The notes under the pieces: model-generated
The model's input: only the letters and a program-made list of their open reading frames with translations
What the model was told of the DNA's origin: nothing
Databases searched by the model: none
Origin: Pyrrhosoma nymphula
Taxonomy: Eukaryota; Arthropoda; Insecta; Odonata; Coenagrionidae
Assembly (NCBI GenBank): GCA_963573305.1
Contig: OY754329.1
Coordinates: 145,525,266 to 145,589,265, forward strand
Direction of reading: 5' to 3'
Length of the DNA: 64,000 nucleotides
Position numbers and translations under genes: made by a program
Shown here: positions 13,061 through 25,629 of the stretch, piece by piece
Layout of the letters: each line of letters begins with the position of its first letter
Position numbering within the stretch: position 1 is the first letter of the stretch

Positions 13061-14394
13061 TTAAGTTAACGCCAGTAACTACTTGAAAATATACCTATCA
13101 CTTAATTATAAAACTTTATCCCGAAGTCAGTTTAGTAGATGGAAGTGGTATCGCAGAATGACATCGATTTTTGTGTTGTACTTATTTTACTATGACTCAC
13201 ATTGATGAAATTAGAGCACTCATTCAAAATGAAGTATCATTATTATCTCAAAAAATCGTATTTTCCTCACCCAAAGTAGGAATTTAGAGATAACATATCA
13301 AGGCAAAAACAAATATTTTACTCATTACGGGAGTGCTGATGAACCGTAATGCTAACAAAACCATCGAAGAAATAGTTAAATAATTGGAGAAGCAATTCAC
13401 TGCAATAGGTACAGTAATATCCTCGTAGATGAACGCATGAAATAATTCCTAAATGTTGCCCGATGACAGTAATGGACAGTGAGCTTTTAGGAAAGCTTAT
13501 TTGTAATTAGAGGGAGAATACGAGTGCGTAGTAGGCACACTCAATGTTGTAAAATATTCTAATTTTCTTAAATTAATGGAATTTTATTCATTTAATGTGA
13601 GAGTAATAAGGATTTTTCATAGGTTTACGTGTTATTGATCATGCAAGGAAGAGATATCGTGAGTTTGATGGGCCTCGCGTTTGAAAAGTTTTGTGTTTGC
13701 ACCAAAGTTCGGGTTTAGAATGAGGTTTAAAAGGTGCATGGTGGAGGCTGATAAATGGCACAAGGAAAATCGTGGGTAGAAGGAAAACATATGGCCTCCC
13801 TGCAGCAGTAATGGAGCTAATATTGGCTGCTTACCCATCTACTGCCTTCGGGTGGGTGGAGAGGTCGACAATAATCCTTCGCCTGGGAATTTTTGGAAGA
13901 TATAGTTCGGCGTTGAATTCAAACATCACCCCAAATTCAATTCCAATTCGTTTTTAGCCGCTAGTCATCTCTGTCTGTTTGCCCTCTGAGATATCTCATT
14001 CCATCGCACTCATAGTGGAAGCACTGATCTATGAGCTACGTCAATGAAATACGAATAATGACTGTCAGAGTATGTGGGATAAAATCATATGGAATTGAAA
14101 TTAGTTATGCCAGTAATGAGGAATTTTGCTTGGCTTCTTCCTTAGGAGGTGAACTTATGATTTTGATGGTACTCAGAGTAATTACATTTTCTGTTTCAGC
14201 TTGATTAAGGAGAAATGTAGTGTAATTATAATTCAATTCAAAACGTAGTTTAATATTTAAACGTAAAGGAACTACAAATAATTTTTTTTTTAACAAGTGC
14301 TTATCTACTTAGAATGGGAAATATACAGAAAAAATCATGTATCACGTTATTTAAAACATTCAACTCCAATGAATGAAAAAATTACCCTCCATGT
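13061..14394. other. AT-rich stretch, nothing recognised
   Basis: Only short, unconvincing reading frames are present. Short TTCAATTC-type repeats occur near 13,910-13,950. Confidence 0.4.
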
Positions 14395-14520
14395 AGGACT
14401 GTGTAAAATTCGCAGTGAAAAATAAGTCTGATCTGGGTTTCGAACTCTGATCCCTGAATTCGCGCTGGGTGCTTTAACCCAGTGGTCGGCAGTCGATATG
14501 TGTACGCGTGGCAAATTTTA
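14395..14520 (-). mobile_element. SINE-like fragment with tRNA-type promoter boxes
   Basis: Read on the minus strand, TGCCGACCACTGGG (A-box-like) is followed by GAGTTCGAAACCC (B-box-like) at typical tRNA spacing. A T-rich run and CACTGCGAATTT come next. The acceptor stem of a true tRNA does not form. This fits a tRNA-derived SINE head. The downstream boundary is unclear. Confidence 0.5.
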
Positions 14521-15754
14521 CATAAAACTGAATTACGACTATGCCGCACGCGCTATCCCTAGGTAAGTGTTGGCCTTTCATAAGAAAAAAGATGAATTAA
14601 GTACATTGTAATATTAAGGTATAATGTAATGAAAATTATCTTTATTTGGATAAATGTATATAGTAATCATATAACTTCGGTAAAAATGATACACATAACA
14701 TTGGTTTAGTAATTAATGAAAAAATAGACAAATACAGCCAATATTTATTGTATTAAGAACATCAAATTAAGGAAACATTATTTGAAACATATTTTTAAAA
14801 TTTTCACGCCGTCTACCGATAAGAGGTTTAATGACTTCAAATATTGATTTCCTGAGTTTCAAATTTTGAAGCTATTTTTTCGATATTAAGTTTGTACTAT
14901 GACAATTTTAACTGTATACACAATTCTGAATTTACGTCCGTTGATTATTTTGAGTGAATTTCGGTTAAAATAAAAATCAACCGATTTCAACGGAGCACAC
15001 ACGATTTACTCCTGTTGTTACGCTCCATTGTCACTGCTGTAATGATTAATGTTTTAGTGAGCACAGAAAACAAAACAAAAAAATATTTTCATGTTCATAT
15101 TTGTATTTTATAAATAAGAAGGGCATAACATATTGGAATGTTCAGTTAAATCGCCATTTTCTTGGTGTGCCGTCAACAAACCTTTCGCGTGCTACCTGCT
15201 GGTTGTAGTTGTAGAAAAGGGTGGAAAGGATGTAGGAGGAAAGAAACATACTTGCGGAAGGATCACTTCACTCATGGTTTCCTGTCTGGGAGTGAAGGAG
15301 GCTGATGGAAGAAATACGAAGGAGGCAGCGGCTTACTTGGAGGCAACAGGATGTTGAAGGGAGTGATAGAGGAGAGAATTTTGGTTGAGTTCGGGATAGG
15401 GAGGAGAGGAATAGGAATTACTTTTTCTTTGAGAGAAAGAAAAAATACTAAGATTTAAAATTACTTTCACTTTGGAAAATTGGTTGTTACCAGGTAACAT
15501 TCCCATTGCTCAAGGAAATTATTACCAAAACCGTCCGATAGCCTACCATTCTACTGACAGAACACCAATAATGATTTGTTTAGGAGAGTCTCCCTTCATT
15601 TTTAGATTTTTTCCAACCTGTACGAGTGGTGTGATACCATAACATAATCCTCCGCTGGCCCCTCTAACCCAAAACTTATCAAACAAAATTGCCACTTCAA
15701 GGACTAAATGCCAACATGCTGCCTGTTCACAAGAACTGTGCAAAGGAGTTTGCA

Positions 15755-16145
15755 TTCGCTCACGCGCATCGTTTCTTCCTCGACTGCACGAATCGATCCT
15801 GCTTCAAACTGCGCAGTGAAACGCCTCTTGTCTAACGGCCTTAAGGATCCTTTTATCGGGTGGTGCCAAGGGTTGAGAAAATGAGTCGGTCCCCAAATGA
15901 GTGAGAGTGCGTTTGTGCCTGCGGGAGTCGTCCGTCAGCTGCGGGGGGGTGGGATGTGGAGCGGGGGGGGGGGCGAGTGGGGGGAGATGTGGAGAGGCCG
16001 GTGGTGGGGGAGTGAGGGGAGAATCGCGCGGCAGAGGAGGATTTTGGCGCTATCGCGACTTGGTCCAGGCTCCAGGATGCAGTGCCTGTCAGCGACAGCG
16101 GCTAACTTCTCCTTCCGGGAAGAGGGGTGATCTCGGAGGAGTTTT
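15755..16145. other. CpG-rich, G-run-rich segment
   Basis: A GC-rich island in AT-rich surroundings. Positions 15,940-16,020 of the plus strand carry several runs of four to ten G, giving clear G-quadruplex potential. The two overlapping 77-83-codon frames through it are low-complexity Gly/Trp/Arg strings imposed by base composition and probably not genes. A promoter or 5' exon is possible but unproven. Confidence 0.45.
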
Positions 16146-16279
16146 TCAATAGCGAATGACCGGGGAGAATGCGCGTAGGAATGCGTGTTGTTCCTACTCG
16201 ATTAGGAAAAGGATTTTGCCTCAAATATGCTTTCCTCTCCCTTTTATGAGAAGCGTAGATAGATGAGTTGTATCAAGAA

Positions 16280-16399
16280 TAAAAATAAATGTTGGCTGAA
16301 GAAAGAGAGTAGGCTATATGGACGGGATGAAGACAAGTAGGACGTATGCCGAGCCGATGAAAGAAACAGTATTAGGTGATGGGTACCTGCGCCTGTAAG
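16280..16399 (+). pseudogene. 3' remnant of the RTE family seen whole at 36.7-40.0 kb
   Basis: One frame reads GYMDGMKTSRTYAEPMKET. The intact-length copy at 36.8 kb reads GFMDGMKKGRTYAEIKRE at its protein C-terminus. The match places this fragment at the last few dozen codons of the same family, in plus orientation. Upstream similarity fades quickly. The 3' UTR is not recognisable. Confidence 0.6.
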
Positions 16400-16499
16400 T
16401 ATAGAAGATCTTTTGACTCTCAAATCTTTGCCTGCCAACATAATTATATTAATTTCATATCCCTTTAAATAAGGAGAGAATCAAAAACGAAAAAGTTAT

Positions 16500-16782
16500 T
16501 CGAAGAGTTGTAGAGTAAAGAAGTATGATGAAAACTCTGCGTAGAATGAGGGTTAAACTTATTGGACACATCTTGCAGGACAACAGCCTATTTGACATGA
16601 TTTGGAAGGAGGAATGTATGGGAAGAATTACAGAGGAAGACCAAAGATGGAATATATCAGGTATATAATTAAAGTTATCAAAATTAAGAACTATGTAGAA
16701 ATGAAGCGGTTGGCCGAGAGGAGAGTGGAGTGGAGAGCTGCTGCAAACCAATCTCCGTATTGATGAATACTGATGATAACCT
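16500..16782 (+). pseudogene. RTE-type LINE 3' end (RAAAN family)
   Basis: The sequence encodes MRVKLIGHILQDNSLFDMI and, after a frameshift, KRLAERRVEWRAAANQS followed by a stop at 16,761-16,763 and an ATACTGATGATAA tail. These are the classic last blocks of RTE-type reverse transcriptase polyproteins (LIGHILRH..N and the terminal R.EWR motif). Similar ends occur at 36.1 and 60.2 kb, which defines a second RTE family in the window. Confidence 0.72.
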
Positions 16783-16789
16783 ATAAATA

Positions 16790-18020
16790 CGTACCCTATG
16801 GGAATAGATATCTCATAACTCTTATTTAATAGAAAAAAGCATTATTTTCAGCATGTTTACGATTATATATTAGCCAAACACGTTGCCTTGAAAGGTATAT
16901 CGAATATAATATGGCACTAGATTTTGAACTCGGTTATTCCTCCCTTCCCACAGCCGTAATTTGATATAAGTTTCTGTTGGTTTTCTAGTTGGTGTTGGTC
17001 TTCTTGGTTTTATTTTTGGGGGAACTTCACATGATTTTCATTTATTACTGACACATTAATTTTTCCGTAATAGTGTGTTCTGCGCCATTTCAGTACTATG
17101 CCTGAATTAGTTCAATATTAGATACTGTAACATCTCTCACTAAAACTCACAATTATGGGCTCAGTTTTTACTTATTGCTGCTTATCCTTGAATTTTTATA
17201 GCCTGTAATACTGTATATGAGTATTGAAGAACTAAGTTTATTTCTTATTCCATAAAAACCAATGTGTGGCTGTCTCGACGTGAATGATCCACTGGCATGC
17301 GTGTCGTGAATCCCATTCTTGACGTGACACAGCACGTCGATTACGCGTGATTGTCCTTGTAGGCAATTCATGACGATTCGCTCAAAGGCACCACGCGAAT
17401 GAATTACAAATGTGAAATTTCTGACGAAGAAATCGTCAATTCTGGTTCCCTTTCCAGAAAGGCAGTAGAATGTTTGAGCCTCGACAATGATGGAATTTAT
17501 CTCCTACATCGAAAAAAATCAAATTTAAAGTCGAGGTTTTTCTGGGCGGTGGCGCCACTTTGACGATATTGTCGAAGTGGAGACCTACCTGAATAAAGCC
17601 CGTGAAAGATACACTTGATTCACATCCTCATTCTCTATTTTTCATGCAGTAAGTTGATATTTGAAGTGGAGTACGCACTTAGACCTCGAGCATTTTATCC
17701 CTAATCGTCACATGACTTCACGACACGATGTTGTTTAAACGCCATCCTTGAATCGCGAAATTTCATATTCCTGTGGTTATGGCTACGGTAGGATCTATTG
17801 TCCGCAATTGTAGTTTTTGCATTCAAACTTCTATTAACGGTTAGGGAAGCGGGAGCATGTCAAAGAGGTTCATTGAGACAGTATGAGTAAAAAAAAAATT
17901 TGAATTCCACCTTTTCGTTTGCATTGTTAAAAAAATACTGCCTTCGCTGATAAGCTTTACATATTAGATATGAAAAATAAGACAGAAATATGCAGTTTAT
18001 TAGACTGATAAACATGTGAT
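16790..18020. other. AT-rich stretch, nothing recognised
   Basis: No reading frame here resembles a known protein. A short inverted repeat (CCACTT..AAGTGG around GACGATATTGTC) lies near 17,556. Confidence 0.4.
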
Positions 18021-18025
18021 GAACA

Positions 18026-18085
18026 CTTTTTCCAGCTATAGGAGTGGACTGCAGCACAATTTTTACTGAAAGAATGCATTTTGAC
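18026..18085 (+). repeat. Dispersed repeat, copy 1
   Basis: CTTTTTCCAGCTATAGG followed by an ACTGCAGC block and a T-rich part recurs at 63,833-63,895 in the same orientation, imperfectly. It is probably part of an unclassified interspersed repeat. Confidence 0.5.
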
Positions 18086-18539
18086 TTTATTTCCATTAGT
18101 GGCTTCCTAGTAACTCAAAACTGAGATGGATTGTTGCTTTAATTTCATTGGCATTCAATTCCATGGGAGAGTTTGCTTATCTTACCCTTGACTTAACCTT
18201 ATCCTCTCTTTTACATATATAAATATTTCTTTTCCCAACGTAATTTCAAGTTCAATTTGCGAAATAAGGTGCAAAAAGGTATAATTTTATTGGTCTATTC
18301 AAACAGAGGACGCACATATAGCCTTAATATGAATTAATTGGCATTTAAAGTCGTTTTATGAAGGAAGCACGTTAAAAGTGACATTTACACTCCCCATCCC
18401 ATATTGATCCACGAAGGCTTGGAAATGCCCTCATTGTCACTCTATTCACCGGGGATTTTCTCATCTACGCTGTCAGGAAGTCTTTCTTTCAATCTTAAGT
18501 GTATGTCACTATCAGTATTCCAATAATCCAATCCAAAGG

Positions 18540-18970
18540 TTGGTGGAATGCTGCCCTCTTTTCTTCACCAACCAATATAGGTCTCCTTCCCCACAGTCGC
18601 TTTTATTTTGGCCTTCGTATGTGTTCCTTCGTCATCTTCGAGGACTCGGAGTGATAAATCATTCTTTCTGTCGTAGCGATCCGTGTTTTCCAATACTCTG
18701 AGGGTCTTGCTTCATTCAGCCTTGTCAAAGACCTTCTCCAAGTCCTCGAATACCACGTACATTGGCCTGTTGACGTGTGTCATTTTTTTCTATCTGTATT
18801 CGGTCGGTGTCGGTTTCGGTGTATCTGGGCGGACATTCCGGTCTCCATCGCTCCAGTCTCCTTTCTGAATCCAATTGGTTTATGCAGCAGATTGCCTTCA
18901 ACATTATCCGATATTTTCAATTGGTTATTAGAAGTATTTTGGACTTGTTGAAAACAGTAGGTAGATATAA
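18540..18970 (-). pseudogene. LINE reverse transcriptase fragment
   Basis: On the minus strand the frames give KPIGFRKETGAMETGMS and then PMYVVFEDLEKVFDKAE. These align with RT motifs seen at 37.7-37.9 kb as HLGFRKGRVNRDAI and DVFACFVDFEKAFDRVN. The catalytic-type aspartate block (F.D.EKAFD) is kept in outline, but a stop follows it. The fragment covers the N-terminal half of the RT domain only. The RTE or a related clade is inferred. Confidence 0.62.
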
Positions 18971-18999
18971 TTATTATTTGTGACTTAGCTAGTCTAATT

Positions 19000-21900
19000 T
19001 TCTTCCACGAAAATTGCACCTCACCCGACGTGACATATCAAATGGCCAGGCTGAGCCAATGTTAACATTTCAAGCGTTTTCGATAAAAATTATCATGTGA
19101 TTGAAATTGCCGAGCCGCTGTCTGGAATCCGTGGATGCATTTTCTGTCAGAATCCTAGAGAATTAGGTCATTTGTGCCATCAAATGTTTACTTTATAAAA
19201 ATTCCAAAGAAAGCGTTCTCCAAAACTTTATTTGATTCTTCTCAAATATATAATAATTCTACCTAATTGTCAGTAGGTACTGAATTGTGGCGGAGCACGA
19301 GTGGTGGCATGTTTCCTAAGAGTCTGGGTGGAGACGACGCTGAATGAAATGAGAACGATGCCGGAATGAAAATTGCCCCGTTCTCCTGTCAAATCTAGAT
19401 ATATGCCCGCGGAAAATTGCATAAATATTGTAAGAATAATATACTTTATTAGCAACTTTCCATTTCCGCTTCATCACCCTGATTTTTTTACTATTGAGAC
19501 ATTCATATATAGGTACCTAAACGTTTTCCGACCTGTACCGCAGTGGATAACATTTTCCACATGTTCAGAGGTCCTTCAGCGGAAAAAATTTCAAATGACT
19601 CAGTGTTCTAGATTGGATACTTCGTATGTTGAAGCACTGTTACAGTGTATCCTCAATTTCCGTAAAGCACAAAGGGGTGGAAGAGTTTTAGTATATCATG
19701 ACAATGTTTGCGGAATGGCGGATGACCCTATTATATCGTAATTACTAATCAGAAGCAGACATTGGTTACGGTGATTATAAATTATTTTCTGTCCGAGGCT
19801 TTTTAATGAAGCCTGTGGCATATATTTCAGTGACGTTTAGTGGTCTTCATCATTCCAGAATATTTGAGTTTCAAAAGGGTGATTTATCTCTTGATTCGCA
19901 CAGATATCTATTTCCTTCGCTTATTTTTCTTTCATGATACATAAATGATTTAAAATTCCAAAAATCAGTGGAAAAGTTGATAAGTTAATTTAAGCTAGGG
20001 TATGAGAGTTCAAAGAAGATTATTAGAATAGGTATTTGTAAAGTTATAGAATAGCCCTTATACAGTTTTTTCGCTTTTTGCATTAATTACACAATTCATA
20101 TTGTTTCCGATGAGCAGGAATTGGGATGCAAAATATTTACTTAATGGTGAGGATAATAAAAATTCATTTTTCTCTTACCGTAACGTCCAGCTTAAGTTTT
20201 ATTTCAAATTACGCTTTTAGAAATATATGAAATATATACCGCATTAAGTGTTTAACTTGACCTAGAAGTGAAACAATACTTAAGCGCGATTATTTAATGA
20301 GTCAACCACGGTTTCAATCCTTAAGCACCATTTTTTAGCCAAGTTATATTTTATTGTGAGAAAATACCAATTTGCTTTCTTTATTTTTCAATAACACGAG
20401 GTAGAGCCAACAACCATTTACTGAACTTGTGCCAATTCATCATCAACAGTAGCCAAATTACCCTCGCTATAATATTTTGAAGAACCTGTAAGGGTTCCGG
20501 TAAATTTACTGATTTTTCCTCAATATCCTGACTACCTTTTAGTTTATTGCCTTCTTGTTATTGTATTGCATTGTAGATTATCTTCAATTCTATAATTATC
20601 TCTTTTCTTAGATATTTCTCTCCGGATAAACTCATGAATTTTCTCAATAAATTATTCGGAAAAATCCTCTTTTAGTTTTTCTGGAGTAGAATCTATTAGC
20701 GAAGAGGGTTTGAAATTTGGTGCATACATTTACTTCGGGTCAAGTTCTGAGAAGTATATTAACTAAACTCTAGAATGAAATGTACACTAAAAAGGCGATA
20801 ACTCTATAATGTTTACAGATAATTCTAAAATAAGTATGTACTTAAAAGACGCATATGTGTGTGTTAGCACTACTATTACATAAGAGTTTTTCGTCATTTT
20901 ACTTACTGTTATCGTCGAACAATCTACGCAATGTTGATCTCTTCAGTTCGACAAAAATATTTCAAGTTGTTCGGTGCCGGCTGGCGTGTTGTCACCATGT
21001 TGCTAATTCCAGGTTTTAGTGTAAATGAATGTATTAGTTGCAGTTAATTGACTATCAATTCAAGGAATTTCACAATTCATTTCACTTGGCCTATTCTTAC
21101 GGAAGGGATCTTTACGTAAACGAACCTAATATTTTAATTACTTCCCGGTCACGTCATTAAACTATATTAGCAATTGTAGCGATTGATGCACTTAAGCAAG
21201 CACCTTGTCATTATATATAAAAATAGGAATCTGCGTTGCTTAGTCCCGCTGTGGATTTGTATAATTCTCGGCATAATGAATTGATTTGACGGAAGTTAAT
21301 GGACCATGTAAAAAAAAGTCTCAAACTGCCCCTTCCAAATTGCTGGATCAAGTTTTTGAGTAGTTATATAATATCTGAATGTGAGAAAGGCTTCTTGCAT
21401 GCATGTATTGACTCTTACTTTAATATCACATAAAAAGAAGTATGATGCTGCTTAGTGATGCTTCCGATGCCACATAGTGATACTTCCGATGTCGTGATGT
21501 ACGTACAATTAACCCACTAAAATGTTATAGAAGCTACAGTATTCAAGTAAAAACCTACAAAATTATTTTAATAACATGCTCATTCCTTTCCCTATCTTAT
21601 ACTGATCAGTATATTTCTTCCTCCTCTATTTCTTGTTGCTTTTTTGTGTTAATTCATTCAATACTCAATCTCAAATTTGTATTTTGGCTGCTGCGGAACG
21701 AGAATTGTCCTATCCCGAAGTTTCTTCCCCTTACACTACTTAAGCATTTTACTCTCACATATTAAATGCCAAAAACCCCAACCTGCCACTATTCCTACAT
21801 AGCCATTTACGAAGTATTTCCAACAAATTACAGACGAAAAGTTGTATATGTTACAATAATGGCTAGTCCATTTTACTCAGGTTATGTGATTTTTTTGTTC

Positions 21901-24720
21901 GGGCAGTGTCTAAGTTTTAATTCCTGTACTGTTTGAAGTGAATCTTATTTGACTAGCAAAAGAAATATTTGGTTTTATACCATAACAAAGTAGTAACTAA
22001 TTTTTAAAATTAGTTTTATTGTGTAATTATTCCCATAATCAAAGTCAAAAATTAATAATTGAGTGTTTTAATAGCATAATTAGAAGATGACATTATATTT
22101 CATTCTGGAATCAATGTTTTTTAATCATACATGTTTCAAGGATCCTATTTGAAAACGAATTTTCCTTGATGTAGCAATATAGTTTCTCGCTGATTTCACC
22201 CAGCACCTATGTACACCTATTGCAATGGAAAAACATATACTGTAACAATACCAAACGCACGGTTATCACCCATACCATATGGGAAATTATTTCCTCGAAC
22301 TGGCGAACATCTTGGAAGCAAATCGTGTTCCATCTGTCCCTTCCGCTAACGCACTCTTAATGCTGCCCACTCAAGGAAGTAACTTCTTGGTTCTTCTCGT
22401 GTTCTCTTATCTCTCACTTCTCAGTGGGGCATTATCTCCAGCACGAGCCTCCCGCATGTTGTGTTACCCATTGTGAAATGCAATTTCGGTCACTCATAGA
22501 GCGACCCTCATCATTGAAGCACAGACTTCCTTCTCATTAATTCCACAGAGTTCTCTTGAACAATCACAAAGCAGAGAACTCAGGTCTATAATCGAATCAT
22601 TAAGCGTAAGTATGTTCGAGGTTATTGACATATTGTTCCCATAAGATATTATTAAAAAGCGTAAATTTTACACTTGTAGTTTTTACCTTTCGCCAAAAGT
22701 CAATGCAAAATTAATGAATGAAAAATGAAACCATAATATAACTCTTCAGTTTTTTCAGCTCACAGCTGTATCTGATTGAACAAAAAGCACATCCTTGGGG
22801 AATTTTCCCGTATTGATTTCTTACTTAACTGGTTAAAACTGGCTTCGTTTTTGAGACTGAGGTTTTTATTGAATAGTGAGAGAGTTATTAATACGAAAAT
22901 TTACTCAGTTGATATTAAAAATATTGGGAAACGTTTCTTTGCAAAAACATGCTTTTGATATGTAAACCCTATTCCCAACCTATCTTTATTATTAGTGATT
23001 ACTCTAACAAAACTACATATTCATAACATTCGACACAGGGTTAATTGTCAGTGCATTAGCCCTGGCCAGTGAATTGGCACTGATTAACAAAAAAACAGTG
23101 CTTTAATTGTGATGAGCTCGGTTTCTGAATCATTTCTGACAATTGCGGCATTGCCGCAGGGAAATGAATGTTTGCAAGGAGTATTGGCAAAGGAGGTTGC
23201 CCTGGTAGTATATTTTTAAGAAGGTGAAGATAACGAAGGGCATATTTATGTTTCAAACCTCATGTCAGACAAATTCGAATGATATGTCTGCATTTGTGAA
23301 ATAGTTTTTTCCACCATTGTAAACAATTTTGGAGTCACGATTTTGCTAATTTTTTGTTGCCAAATTTTCCATTGGGTAACTTAATATAAAGTAGCTACTT
23401 TCAAAATTGTCTGAACGTATGAAGTATAGATTGAAATCTCTTTTCAATATTAGATAGTGATTGATAATAGAACGCGGTGAATAGCGATAAGATAGAGAAC
23501 AAAGCTTTCATTGATCGAAAGCAGCAAGGACGACAGAAATGAAAAGCTTAAATTTTAATCCTAAATGATGAAATTGGAGAAAGTTTTCCAATAATCGTGA
23601 TATTTGGACATGGATTTAGTAAAAAAATCCAGACAGTTGAGCTGTCGAAAAATGGGAATAGATTGTTCCTGTAATCACAAGCTATGATTTTTTAAACTCA
23701 AATCCTAGTCTTATAGTTCCGAAGGATATTGGTCTCTCAAAAGTGATTCATTGAACCGAAATCCGTTTACCTGGATCATTATGTTTTGCCATTAGTGGGC
23801 GTAATGGTCATTGTGAGCCCGTGTTTATATAAGTAGTGGTATTGAATATTCACGACTTTCCATCTCCCTAATCCGAAGCACTTTCTCCCCACTTCCATGA
23901 CAATCGCTCTGTGATTACCAAACCGTAGGCCGGAAAGAAAACGCAGGGAACAATTTAGCTGAGACATCACCATACTTGCGCGTTAATTTTGTTTTCAATC
24001 CATTATCAATCGGATATGTTTTCTCCATAGAAAGTTTAATTCGAGTAGCTTGAATGAAATATCACTACTCTAAAAATTCAATGAATTTGGCCTCATTTTA
24101 AATAAAAATATCTCAATTTTCTAATGGTATAAAAATAATTATTGCACTATTTTTCTATAAGATTGCCAAAAAATATAATCAGTTTTAAGTGGGTTATAAA
24201 TACTATTACTTATAAACACTGACGGATAATTCATGTAAAAAATGTAACCATGTATAGTTCGTCTGTTTCCTCAATCAATGTGTCTAAAAATGAAATTATC
24301 ACTCACCGTAATACTATAAAAAGGATTTGCTAAAATCTTTCGGATTTTAAGCATTTTCATCGTCAGGTGAAATAATTAAGCTAAACTAAAGCCTTTGATG
24401 TGTTTTTTGGCAAACTACTGAGCATTTCACCCATAAAAACGGGGTTTAACTTCATTAATACAATTTCACAACTGACTTACTTCTTACGACTGCCTAAATT
24501 TTGAAATTAAATGCGAAAATAAGCTCTATTATGACTCGAGAAAAATTTAGTTCTAAATACCTGAATCCGATCCCCTGCGATAAACGAGCGTCCACGCTCA
24601 GGTAAGTAGGGAGAAAAAACCTTTTTATCTTATTAGTTTTCAGTATTTTTTTAGTATAAAAGCAGACGGAAATTCACCTGAGCATCTGGCTCTGCCCATC
24701 TCGTCATCAAAACAAGCCAT
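19000..24720. other. Long AT-rich stretch without recognisable genes
   Basis: The longest frame (122 codons, 19,373-19,741 plus) shows no family resemblance. A short direct duplication around TAGTGAT.CTTCCGATG lies at 21,450-21,495. A CCTGACGATG plus CGAAA arrangement on the minus strand (24,338-24,367) is a weak relative of the fold-back signature seen at 35.7-51 kb. Confidence 0.4.
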
Positions 24721-24729
24721 TGACGCTCA

Positions 24730-25560
24730 CATTTTTATCTGTTTTATTCCCACTTCCTCGAGTGCTCCTTCTTTTCTCCCGAACGGTGTCTTCCTCGCAT
24801 TCGTTTCCTCTAATTGTCCTATTTAACTAAATGTCATGCCAATCCCCCGTTCTCATTACCACCCCCTCTCATTTTCATTACATCGGCCAGCAGCTGTTCT
24901 CTTCATTCCCTTTCTCCCAACGAACTCCCCTCCACTTCTGAATGTTTCCACTCGTCCTTTCGAGCGACTAATCCCGCCTTCTTCTTCGTTTTTCCAACTC
25001 CCGGGTCTCCCCTGCTCCGTTAGACATCCCCACGCCTCACTCTTTCTAAACCCACCTCGGGCCGAGACAATTATTTTCCACTTATCTCTTCGGCGGGATG
25101 CTCCCGACGAAACTTGAAGGAATGAAACAAAAAGCAATTAAGAGAGATCCTTCTGCGCAAGAATTTCTTACCTCGCCGCTTCCTCCATCCCACTCATCTC
25201 ATGTTCCTTCCTACGACGAGGAGATTCTGTCGTTCCCGCGTCGCCTTTGCGCGGCTTATGCCTTTGTACCGCACTCAATTTCCACTCCTTCCTCCGTCAT
25301 CACCCACCACTCGTCCTGGTCCCTTTGGCGAATGCTATCCACGGTATACCCGGTCCGATAATCTCTTTTTGTCCGCGGCACTTGCGGCAAATTGGGTCCA
25401 TTTGGGATTGGCCACGTCCCGAGTCCTTTTAAAATTTCATTGCTGGGAGAAAAGGATACTATCACACCGTAGAAATTCGAACCTTAATCGTTTGAAGCGC
25501 CCACGTAGGTGTAAGGAAGCAAGGTTGCTGACTCGGAGTGGATCTAAAATGTCCTTCTTT
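24730..25560. other. CpG-richer, pyrimidine-skewed segment
   Basis: The plus strand is strongly C/T-rich from about 24,740 to 25,030, then CpG-richer to about 25,560. Several overlapping frames of 61-140 codons run through it on both strands, as expected when stop codons are rare for compositional reasons. None resembles a protein family I know. Confidence 0.35.
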
Positions 25561-25629
25561 TGGAATTTGAATGTTGGCATCCCTATTTGCATTTGGCAAA
25601 ATCTTTTTCATCGTTGCGTGTAATGTGAC

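Noticed and set aside
19373..19741. 122-codon plus-strand frame
   Set aside because: A HDNVC string looked briefly like a mariner transposase block, but neighbouring catalytic motifs are absent.
24338..24367. CCTGACGATG...CGAAA on the minus strand as a further hammerhead-like unit
   Set aside because: The stretch between the two blocks does not form the expected stem, so it lacks the structural support of the other loci.
25098..25623. Overlapping 87- and 140-codon plus-strand frames
   Set aside because: They lie in a stop-poor C/T- and CpG-rich patch with rival frames on both strands. No recognisable motif or splice context.
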